DNA of 64,000 nt from Vicinamibacteria bacterium (lineage in GTDB: Bacteria; Acidobacteriota; Vicinamibacteria; Fen-336), in NCBI GenBank assembly GCA_025994075.1, contig JAMQGV010000005.1:108328-172327 (forward strand). Direction: 5' to 3'. Under the pieces are notes generated by a model, which saw nothing but the letters and a program-made list of their open reading frames with translations, ran no database searches and was not told the DNA's origin. A program made the translations under genes and the position numbers. This document shows, in pieces, positions 51,279-64,000 of this stretch. How positions within the stretch are numbered: the stretch's first letter is position 1; each line of letters opens with the position of its first letter.

Positions 51279-53947
51279 TCAGCGCCCATCGCTCGTCGAC
51301 GCGCGCCGCCAGTCGCCGTCCGCAAGCACCAGCTCGCTGCGGCCCTGGCCGCTGCCCTTGACGAGCAGGAAGCGCCGGCCGTCGGGGGCGACCGCGTAGT
51401 GGCGCTCGACGTAGGTCGGCTCGATCAGCCTCGACCCGGCCGCCGAGCCGGAGAACAGGCGTTGGGCGGCGCCGACTTGCACGCGTTCCGGCGCCGGGTT
51501 CATCCCGGCGCTGGAACCCGTCGTCACGGGAGCGGCCATCAGGTCGTCGCCGGAAACGAAGAACAGCTCGCCGCCGCGCGGGTTCCACATCGGGTTCTGG
51601 CCGCCGCCCGAGGACACCTGCCAGCGGCCCTCGCCGCGCGGGAACGGCTGGACGTACACCTCCCATCGCCCCGAGGCGTCCGACTGATAGGCCACCAGCT
51701 TGCCGTCGGGCGAGATGCGGGGCAGCGCCTCGTTGGCGGGCGTCCGCAGCAGCTCGAACGGCTGGTCCGGCTTCGCGAGCTCGACGGCCCAGAGGTCGCG
51801 GAGCGTCTTCGGATCGACCACGTAGAAGGCGAGCCACGCGCCGTCGGACGAGAAGTGGCCGCCGACCGAGGCCTCCTTGCTCACGAGCGGCTTCGGATCG
51901 TCGCTGCCGTCGGCGCGGCGCATCCAGATCCCGCCTTGTCCCGGGCGGGCGAAGATCACGCGCTCGCCGTCCGGCGAGAGCTCGGGCTGGGCCACGCCCT
52001 GGGCGTCTCCGCCCAGCGTGGTCGCGACCCCGCGCGCCGTGTCCCAGACCATGACCCCGCGCCAGTCCACCGTGGCCGCCGCCCGGCGGCCGTCGAGGGA
52101 CAGCGAGGGCACCTGCAGGTTGGAGTCGATCGCCTCGCCGAGCGCGCCTTCGACGCGGCCCGCGCGGTCGACCCACACGAGCTGCTGCGGCTCGGGATGG
52201 GGCAGGCCGTAGAGCAGGCTGCCGGTCACGGAGGCGCTCGCCCCGCCGCCGGACGCCGCGACGCGGAACGGCTCGCCGGTGGCCTTCAGCGTCGCGAGCG
52301 AGAACGGCAGCGCCCACAGCGAGGTCCGCGGCGGGCGCCCGCGCGAGAACAGGATGTGGCCCGTCGGCGACCACGAGGGCTCGGTCGACTGGTCGCCGAG
52401 GCCGAGCAGCGTGCGCACGCCGCCCTGGTCGATCGCGACCTCGCCCGTGTTGGCGTCGCGGGTGACGACCGTGTACAGCAGCGTGCGCCCGTCCGGCAGG
52501 AACGAGGGGTGGGTGAGCCGCCGCTCGCGGCGGTCGGGGTCGGGCCGCGTGAAGGGGCGCGGCTGGCCGCCGCCCGCGTCCACCTGCAGCACCTCGCCGT
52601 CCCAGTTCGCGCGCGACAGCGTGAACACGATTCCCTGCGTCTCGCTCCAGGTGCCGCCGGTGAAGCGGCCGCTGGCGAGCTTGCACAGCTCCTCCAGCTT
52701 GTCGCCGTCGACCCGGACCTTGACCAGCGCGCCCTCGATCGCGAACGCGACGGCGTCGCTGCGCGGCGACCAGAAGGGCAGGTGGGCTCCCTGCGAGCCC
52801 GTCACCTCGCGCGACTCGAGCTCGGCCAGGTTGCGGATCCAGAGCCGGTCGCCCGCGGTGTAGGCGACGAAGCGGCCGTCGGGGGAGATCGCCTGCGAGG
52901 CGTTCGGCGGCCGCGCGGCGGTGGGGATCGACAGCAGCCGCAGCGGCTGTGGAGCGGAGCTGGCCGCGGGCGAGCGCGTGGCGAGCGCCGTCGCCAGGAC
53001 CGCGCCGATCGCCAGGCCGCCCAGCGCCCACGGCCAACGCGCCCCGCGCGACGGCACCGCGGCCGCGTCGAGCGCGGCACCCGCGACCTCAGGGCCGCCT
53101 TCGAACGCCAGCCGCGCTTCGCCGACGTCGCGCAGGCGACGCTTCGGGTCGCGATCGAGGCAGCGGCGCAACAGGCGGAGGATCGATGGCGGCGTGGCCG
53201 CGGGCAGCGCGGCCCACGGGATCTCCTCGCGCAGCACCGCCGCCAGGGTGTCACTGGCGGTGTCGCCCCGGAACAGGCGCTGGCCGGTCAGCGTCTCGAA
53301 CAGCACGACGCCGAAGGCCCAGATGTCCGCGCGCTTGTCGACCGCCTTGCCGCGCGCCTGCTCGGGCGACATGTAGGCCGCGGTGCCGAGGATCACGCCG
53401 GCCTGGGTGCCGGCGGCGGTCGCCAGCGTCGGGGACTGCGAGAGGTCGTGCGACCCCGAGATGTTCATCGGGTCCGCGGAGAACGCCTTGGCGAGGCCGA
53501 AGTCGAGCACCTTGACCTTGCCGTCGGCCGTCACCTTCACGTTCGCAGGCTTCAGGTCGCGGTGGACGATGCCCTTCTCGTGGGCCTCCTCCAGCGCCTC
53601 CGCGATCTGCTTCGCGATCGCGATCACGTCGTCGACCGGGAGCGCCCCGCGCTTCAGCCGCTGAGCGAGGTCCTCGCCCTCGACGAGTTCCATCACGAGC
53701 GCGAGGGTGTCCTCGGATTCCTCGAGGCCGTGGATGCCGGCAATGCTGGGGTGGTTGAGCGAGGCCAGGATCTGCGCCTCGCGGCGGAAGCGGGCGACGC
53801 GCTCCGCGTCCTGCGCGAATGCGGCGGGCAGCACCTTGATCGCGACCTCGCGGCCGAGCTTGGTGTCGCGCGCGCGCAGCACCTCGCCCATGCCGCCGGC
53901 GCCCAGCGGCGCGACGATCTCGTACGGCCCGACTCGCGAGCCTGGGC

Positions 53948-53951
<4 letters not shown>
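51279..53951 (-). CDS. Ser/Thr protein kinase-PD40 propeller (array member 3)
   Basis: About 890 residues from GTG 53951 (overlaps the stop of member 4 by 4 bases). Kinase 1-285: [14 protein letters not shown]39, [31 protein letters not shown] membrane helix at about 305-325 ([19 protein letters not shown]) precedes a PD40 propeller with [61 protein letters not shown] and [16 protein letters not shown]. All catalytic residues are present. Translation depends on the upstream kinase gene through GTGA, so the two are one operon. Convergent with the AAA+ ATPase gene. Confidence 0.91.
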
Positions 53952-56602
<2,651 letters not shown>

Positions 56603-56649
56603 GACTGCCCCCTTCTGGAAGGACGTACGGGGAAGGAATTCCGTGGATT

Positions 56650-59277
<2,628 letters not shown>

Positions 59278-59426
59278 GGACGCCCCCTTGTCGGCTGGTG
59301 ACGAACAGCCCGTGCGGGATTCTAGGTCGTGTGTCAGGGGATCACCGGCACTGGGTCGCGCTCGCTTTCCACGCAACCCGGAGGGGCTCGTCGACGTCTC
59401 ATCAAGCAGCGGTGAGGAGGTGACCC

Positions 59427-59591
59427 GTGTTCAAGAGATTGTTCGGCCGCAGCGAGCCGGCGAAGCCCCGCGTCCGGGTCTGCGTCGAATGCGGGATGCC
59501 CGTCGCCGAGCACAAGGACTGGTGCGCGATCCACCGCGGCCAACTCGAGATCGAACGTCGAGCCGCGGAACGGCTGACCGCCGCTTCCTGA
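59427..59591 (+). CDS. Small Cys/His zinc-finger protein
   Basis: 54 residues from GTG 59427 with a GAGGAGGT site. The core VCVECGMPVAEHKDWCAIHRGQLEIE has a Cys pair, then C and H, a compact zinc knuckle. The N-terminus (VFKRLFGRSEPAKPR) is basic and may bind nucleic acid or membrane; the C-terminus is helical. It is shorter than the usual gene cut-off and easily missed. It is transcribed opposite to the kinases, in the gap between member 5 and the broken copy. Confidence 0.6.
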   Translation: MFKRLFGRSEPAKPRVRVCVECGMPVAEHKDWCAIHRGQLEIERRAAERLTAAS

Positions 59592-59622
59592 CCTCTCGCC
59601 AGCGAACCGCAGCGGCGGGCGT

Positions 59623-60230
59623 TCACGGAACGAGGCCCGCCGCACGGCCCCAGCCGAGGACGACCCGGAGGCTGCGCCGCCTGTTGCCCGAGGCCACCTG
59701 GAACACCAGCAGGCGGCCGTCCGCGGCGACGTCGTACATCGTGTGGTCCAGGCTCCCGCGGGTGGTGCCGGCGTCCGAGGCCAGCACTCGCGGAGCGGCC
59801 GGGGCCAGGGCCTCACCGGCCCGCACGGCCACGCTCATGAAGTCGCGCGACGTGGTCGCGCGGTAGACGACCTCGCCGCCCTTCGGGTGCCAGACCGGCT
59901 CGGTGCCGCCGGCCACCGAGAGCTGGACCTTGTGGCCGAGGCCCGGGAAGGCCTGGGCGTAGACCTCGCTGCGGCCGGACTCGTCCGACGCGTAGACGAT
60001 GAAGCGGCCGTCGCGGGAGACCCGGGCGCTCGGAGCGCCGCGAGCATCTGCGCCTCGCGGCGGAAGCGGGCGACGCGCTCGGCATCCAGCGCGAACGCCG
60101 CGGGCAGCACCTTGATCGCGACCTCGCGGCCGAGCTTCGTGTCGCGCGCGCGCAGCACCTCGCCCATGCCGCCGGCGCCGATCGGTGCGACGACTTCGTA
60201 GGGCCCGAGGCGCGCGACGCCTCCCGTCAC
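59623..60230 (-). pseudogene. Internally deleted Ser/Thr kinase-propeller gene (array member 6 remnant)
   Basis: From GTG 60230 (overlapping the stop of member 7, GTGA) the frame reads VARLGPYEVVAPIGAGGMG, the glycine loop and Lys, up to RFRREAQMLAALRAP, about 66 residues. At about 60035 it jumps straight into the end of a PD40 propeller in another frame (SRDGRFIVYASDESGRSE, QLSVAGGTEPVWHPKGGE, then a normal C-terminus to GWGRAAGLVP at 59623). HRD, DFG, SPE, membrane helix and most blades are gone: about 670-700 codons are missing compared with intact neighbours. The deletion also shifts the frame, so the product is dead. A recent event, since both ends remain well conserved. Confidence 0.75.
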
Positions 60231-62938
60231 CGGACCCTCTTCGCCAGCCAGTCGCTCCAGCCGACGACGACCGTCACGGTGGCCGGGTTGGCCAGGCGCT
60301 TGTCTTCGATCATCAGGAAGCGGCCGTCGGCCGCGACGTCGTACGTACGGGGCAGGCCCAGCTCGAACGGCGTGAAGCCGCCCTCGAAGAGCACGCGCTC
60401 GGCGCCCACGCTCAGCGCGCCGTCGCGGACCGTGACGGGAACCGCCACCAACTGGCGCAGGCGCTGGAAGAAGATCTCGCGGCCGTCGCGCGACCAGAGC
60501 GGCTCCTGGCCGCCCGCGGCCGACGCGCGCACGGGCGCGCCCGGCCCGGGGAAGGGCCGGACCCAGATCTCGACCTCGCCGGTCTGGTTGCTCTGGTACG
60601 CCACCCACCGGCCGTCGGGCGAGAACGCGGGCACCATCTCCATGAACCGCTCGGCGACCCACGGCTTCGGGGCCTGACCGCTGCCGAGGTTCAGCAGCGT
60701 CAGGTCGGCCTGGGTTTGCGGCGTGGTGGTCATGTACAGCACCGACCGGCCATCGGGCGAGACCGCGCCGATCGTCTGGCCCGGCATCGTGGCGAGCGGG
60801 TGGGGCGTGAGCTGGCTGCCGTCGGCGGGCATCCGGCTCAGGGTGCGGCCATCCGCCTCGAACACGCGGCCGCGCTCGGACGAGCCGGTCCAGAAGAGGA
60901 GTTCCCGGTCGTCGGCCGTCCACATCGGGAAGGTGTTGTGGCCCTCGAACGTGAGCTTCACGGGGGGCGCCGAGCCGACCAGGTCGAACAGCCAGAGCTG
61001 CCCCCTGTTGCCGCCGCCCACGACGGCCGCGAGCCGTCGGCCGTCGTGGGAGAGGCGGGGGTAGCGGGGGTACTCGAGATCCTCCGTGCCCACGGTCGCC
61101 AGCAGCGCGCCCGTGCGCGACCGCCAGACGAAGCGGCCCCTGTACGTCGAGTCGCCGCCCAGCGCCACGAAGGTGCCGTCGAGCGCGACGTCGAAGTTGG
61201 ACCCGCCCCGACTCTTCTCGACGCCGACGTTCTCCTCGAGCGGCACCGCCTCGCCGGTCAGCCGCAACTCCCTCGTGTCGAAGCGCGCCGCGACGGCACG
61301 CCCGCCCTTGAGGAAGACCAGGTGGCCGTCCGCCGTCGTCTTCGGGAAGCTCGCGTTCTCGGCGACCTGGATCACCTCTCCGGTGGCCAGCAGGCGGGCC
61401 TCGATGCGCCGCTTGCCGCCGCTCTCGGCCGTGTAGAGGATCGCCCGGCCTCCCGGCACGACCTCGGGATGCAGGAAGCGGGCTTCCGGCTCGCTGGCGC
61501 CGGGCTCCGCGAGCACCTCCGGCGCGCCGCCGGCGGTCGCGACGCGGAACAGCTTCTCCTGCGCGAAGACGATCGTGTCGGCTCCGAGCCAGTCGGTGCC
61601 GTCCGGCGGGGCGGGGAGGTCGGCCAGCGAGGTGGCCTTGCCCGTGCCCAGGACCAGGGTCTGGAGCTTGTTGCCGCCGTGGAAGACCAGCGTCGCGCCG
61701 TCGGGAGACAGGCTGAAGGAGTTGGCGTTGGCCGTGCCGGGCAGCGGCACGCTCTCGTTGGTGGCCAGTTCGTGGACGGCGAGCACCTCGCCCAGCGAGG
61801 GCCCCTGGATGCGGTACACGACCCGCGAGCCCTCGGGCGAAACGACGACGTCGATCCCCGGCCCGACGGGCCGCGTCCGTGTGAAGGTCCCGGCCGGCGT
61901 CTCGACGTCGAAGCGCGCGACCCGCTGCGGCGCGGGTGCAGGGCGCAGCGCAGGGTAGATCAGCGCGACCGCAGCCGCGCCGCCGGCGATCGCGGCGAGG
62001 CCCGCGACGAGCGCCGTGCGACGGCCCCTGCCCGGGGAGCCCGGCGCCGTCGCAGGCGTCGCGCTGCGGCCGGCCAGCCAATCGTCGATGTCGAGGCGCA
62101 CGACGGCGATGTCGGGCACGCGCTGTCGACGGTCCTTCTGCAGGCAGCGCCGCAGCAGCCGCTCGATCGGGGCCGGCGTGCGCGCGGGCAGCTTCGACCA
62201 GTCGGGCTCGCCGCGCAGCACGGCGGCCAGCGTGTCGGACACGTCTTCGCCGGTGAACGCGCGGGCTCCGGTCAGCAGCTCGAATACCACGCAGCCGAAC
62301 GCCCACACGTCCGTGCGTCGGTCCGTGGGCTTGCCCTTCGCCTGCTCCGGCGACATGTAGGCGGCGGTGCCGAGAATGACGCCGGCCATCGTGCCGGCGC
62401 CGGCCAGGGTCGGCGACTGCGAGAGATCGTGGCTGCCGGAAACCGCCATCGGGTCGGCCGCGAAGGCCTTGGCGAGGCCGAAGTCGAGCACCTTGACCTT
62501 GCCTTCGGCCGTCACCTTGACGTTGGCAGGCTTGAGGTCGCGGTGGACGATGCCCTTATCGTGGGCTTCTTCGAGCGCCTCCGCCATCTGCCTCGCGATC
62601 GCGATCGCCTCGTCGACGGGGATCGCGCCGCGCTTCAGCCGCTGCGCGAGGTCCTCGCCCTCGACCAGCTCCATCACCAGCGCGAGCGTGCCCTCGGACT
62701 CCTCGAGCCCGTGGATGACGGCGATGTTCGGATGGTTGAGCGAGGCGAGGATCTGCGCTTCGCGGCGGAAGCGGGCGACGCGCTCGGCATCCAGCGCGAA
62801 GGCCGCGGGCAGCACCTTGATCGCGACCTCGCGGCCGAGCTTCGTGTCGCGCGCTCGCAGCACCTCGCCCATGCCGCCGGCGCCGATCGGCGCGACGATC
62901 TCGTAGGGCCCGATGCGGCCGCCCTGGCCCATCGTCAC
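60227..62938 (-). CDS. Ser/Thr protein kinase-PD40 propeller (array member 7)
   Basis: About 903 residues from GTG 62938 (AAGGAG 5 bases upstream, GTGA overlap with the previous stop; ATG 62932 is the alternative). Kinase 1-285: [13 protein letters not shown], Lys in [56 protein letters not shown], which differs from the other members in the C-lobe. A membrane helix lies at about 315-340 (ALVAGLAAIAGGAAAVALIYPAL). The propeller has SFSLSPDGATLVFHGG, YPRLSHDGRRLAAVVG, FPMWTADDRELLFWTG, GAVSPDGRSVLYMTT and VPAFSPDGRWVAYQSN. All catalytic residues are kept. It belongs to a translationally coupled chain with members 6 and 8. Confidence 0.91.
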   Translation of the reverse strand: MTMGQGGRIGPYEIVAPIGAGGMGEVLRARDTKLGREVAIKVLPAAFALDAERVARFRREAQILASLNHPNIAVIHGLEESEGTLALVMELVEGEDLAQRLKRGAIPVDEAIAIARQMAEALEEAHDKGIVHRDLKPANVKVTAEGKVKVLDFGLAKAFAADPMAVSGSHDLSQSPTLAGAGTMAGVILGTAAYMSPEQAKGKPTDRRTDVWAFGCVVFELLTGARAFTGEDVSDTLAAVLRGEPDWSKLPARTPAPIERLLRRCLQKDRRQRVPDIAVVRLDIDDWLAGRSATPATAPGSPGRGRRTALVAGLAAIAGGAAAVALIYPALRPAPAPQRVARFDVETPAGTFTRTRPVGPGIDVVVSPEGSRVVYRIQGPSLGEVLAVHELATNESVPLPGTANANSFSLSPDGATLVFHGGNKLQTLVLGTGKATSLADLPAPPDGTDWLGADTIVFAQEKLFRVATAGGAPEVLAEPGASEPEARFLHPEVVPGGRAILYTAESGGKRRIEARLLATGEVIQVAENASFPKTTADGHLVFLKGGRAVAARFDTRELRLTGEAVPLEENVGVEKSRGGSNFDVALDGTFVALGGDSTYRGRFVWRSRTGALLATVGTEDLEYPRYPRLSHDGRRLAAVVGGGNRGQLWLFDLVGSAPPVKLTFEGHNTFPMWTADDRELLFWTGSSERGRVFEADGRTLSRMPADGSQLTPHPLATMPGQTIGAVSPDGRSVLYMTTTPQTQADLTLLNLGSGQAPKPWVAERFMEMVPAFSPDGRWVAYQSNQTGEVEIWVRPFPGPGAPVRASAAGGQEPLWSRDGREIFFQRLRQLVAVPVTVRDGALSVGAERVLFEGGFTPFELGLPRTYDVAADGRFLMIEDKRLANPATVTVVVGWSDWLAKRVR

Positions 62939-64000
62939 GGCTTCTCCTTTGCGAGCGTGGCGCGCCAGTTCTGGACGACCGTCACCGAGCCGGGCCCCGC
63001 CTTCTCCGGCACGATCGCGATGAACCGCTTGCGGTCGGGCATCGCGTCCAGCCACGTCACGTCGGGCGGCAGGTTCGCGATGTGCCTCGGCGTGCCGATC
63101 CCGAGCACGGCGCCGGGTCGCAGGTCGACCTGCCACAGGCTGCGTCCGAGGTCGTCGACGTAGAAGAGGCTGCGCCCGTCGGCGGTCCACCACGAGCGCG
63201 TCCCGCCGCCCTGCGAGACCTGCAGCCGTCGCCCGGGAGGCGGGAGCGACTGCAGGTACAGCTCGAAGCGGCCGGTGTCGTCCGCATTGAAGGCGAGCCA
63301 GCGGCCGTCCGGCGACAGCGGACCGGGCCTGTCGCGCACGGGCCCGCGCACGACGGGTACCAGTTCGCCCTGGCCCGACGCGGGCAGCATCAGGATGTCC
63401 TGCTGCGTCGCCTCGTCGAGCTGGCTGAGGAAGAGCCAGCGGCCGTCGGGAGACCACGCGTTGACGTTCTTGAAGGGCTGCCCGTTGCGGAACAGCACCA
63501 CCTCCGGCGTGGCGTCGCCGATCGTCTTGACGTAGATCTCCTGGGGTCCGTCGCGATCGGACGAGAAGGCCACGCGGGTGCCGTCCGGCGACCACACCGG
63601 CCCGTCGTTCCGGCCCTGCCCGGACGAGAGCGGCGCGGCGCTGCCGCGGGCGAGGTCGACCAGCCACAGGCTCGATTCCGAAGGCGAGGTGGAGCGCACC
63701 AGCACGGCGCGGGTGCCGTCCGGGGAGATCGTCACCGTCTCGTAGTGAGCGGGGGGCAGGTCGAGCGTCCCCGTGATCCGTCCCGCCTGGTCCATCCAGC
63801 CGGCGTTGGTGTTCATCGCCGGCGCCGTGAAGTACGCGAGCGCCCCCGTCTGCGAGGCGGAGACCGCGCGGCCCGCGGTGAACGAGGAGGCCGGGTCGAG
63901 GATGCTCCTCGGCTCGTCCTCGAGCGTGACCGGCTCGCCCGTGACCTGCAGCGAGCGGGCGTCGAACGGCAGCGCCGTCAGCAGGCCCTGCCGCGCGAAC
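62935..64000 (-). CDS. Kinase-propeller protein, C-terminal part (array member 8, partial)
   Basis: The frame is open through the right edge, so the N-terminus (probably a kinase domain and membrane helix) lies outside. The visible ~354 residues are PD40 propeller repeats: TVTISPDGTRAVLVRS, GPVWSPDGTRVAFSSD, VNAWSPDGRWLFLSQ, GPLSPDGRWLAFNAD, RSWWTADGRSLFYVDD, ending TVVQNWRATLAKEKP. The ending matches the C-termini of the other members. An ATG at 63816 is internal. The stop overlaps the start of member 7 (GTGA). Confidence 0.8.
   Translation of the reverse strand, partial: FARQGLLTALPFDARSLQVTGEPVTLEDEPRSILDPASSFTAGRAVSASQTGALAYFTAPAMNTNAGWMDQAGRITGTLDLPPAHYETVTISPDGTRAVLVRSTSPSESSLWLVDLARGSAAPLSSGQGRNDGPVWSPDGTRVAFSSDRDGPQEIYVKTIGDATPEVVLFRNGQPFKNVNAWSPDGRWLFLSQLDEATQQDILMLPASGQGELVPVVRGPVRDRPGPLSPDGRWLAFNADDTGRFELYLQSLPPPGRRLQVSQGGGTRSWWTADGRSLFYVDDLGRSLWQVDLRPGAVLGIGTPRHIANLPPDVTWLDAMPDRKRFIAIVPEKAGPGSVTVVQNWRATLAKEKP

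Noticed and set aside
63816..64000. ATG at 63816 as the start of the last gene
   Set aside because: The propeller frame continues upstream without a stop to the window edge, with typical PD40 sequence, so the gene is partial.

Overview
The window is very GC-rich (roughly 70% or more by eye) and almost fully coding. It carries no rRNA, tRNA or CRISPR that I can see. Its gene content suggests an Acidobacteriota-type chromosome (inference; no marker gene is present). The main clues are a family of Ser/Thr kinases fused to PD40/TolB-like propellers, the end of a sortilin-type BNR-repeat protein, Uma2 nucleases, SO2930-like dihaem cytochromes, and many GTG/TTG starts with 4-base overlaps.

Layout. 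1-7.7 kb is metabolic: the end of a BNR/sortilin protein, a Uma2 nuclease, an M20 deacylase, a Na+/solute symporter, an SDR, an extracytoplasmic-type solute-binding protein without a signal peptide, and a D-malate/tartrate-type dehydrogenase. 7.8-9.7 kb holds a membrane-anchored protein and an SGNH hydrolase, coupled by overlap. 9.7-15.1 kb is a toxin-antitoxin island: intact VapBC, a remnant FitAB cut off at the end of a TPR Ser/Thr kinase gene, intact MazEF-type genes, and an MntA/HepT pair whose HepT gene has an in-frame TAG. 15.1-17.9 kb has a MarR regulator with two matching operators, DoxX, an SDR and a lipoprotein. 18-21.6 kb is one large HIT-HKD nuclease-SF2 helicase-DUF3427 protein. 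21.7-29.6 kb holds a SprT-like protein, an ORF6N remnant, a GH9 enzyme, an ankyrin-BRCT protein, a repeat protein, a secreted HEWGH metalloprotease and a membrane protein. 29.7-41.8 kb holds GlgX, small zinc-ribbon proteins, a periplasmic binding protein, two histidine kinases, a cNMP-GGDEF-EAL protein, two cytochromes c and two PNPOx-like proteins. 41.9-64 kb is a same-strand array of Ser/Thr kinase-propeller genes: six complete, one internally deleted and one running off the window. It is interrupted by an exonuclease/GIY-YIG plus metallophosphoesterase pair and by a divergent AAA+ ATPase.

Several genes, notably toxin-antitoxin genes, marR, a PNPOx gene and the ATPase, have a -10-like hexamer ending only 6-7 bases before the start codon. 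This is the geometry of leaderless mRNAs, and I used it to choose starts. The most interesting features are the kinase array with its shared catalytic half and varied propellers, the decaying toxin-antitoxin island, the HIT-HKD-helicase fusion, and the Ank-BRCT and exonuclease-like/GIY-YIG fusions.
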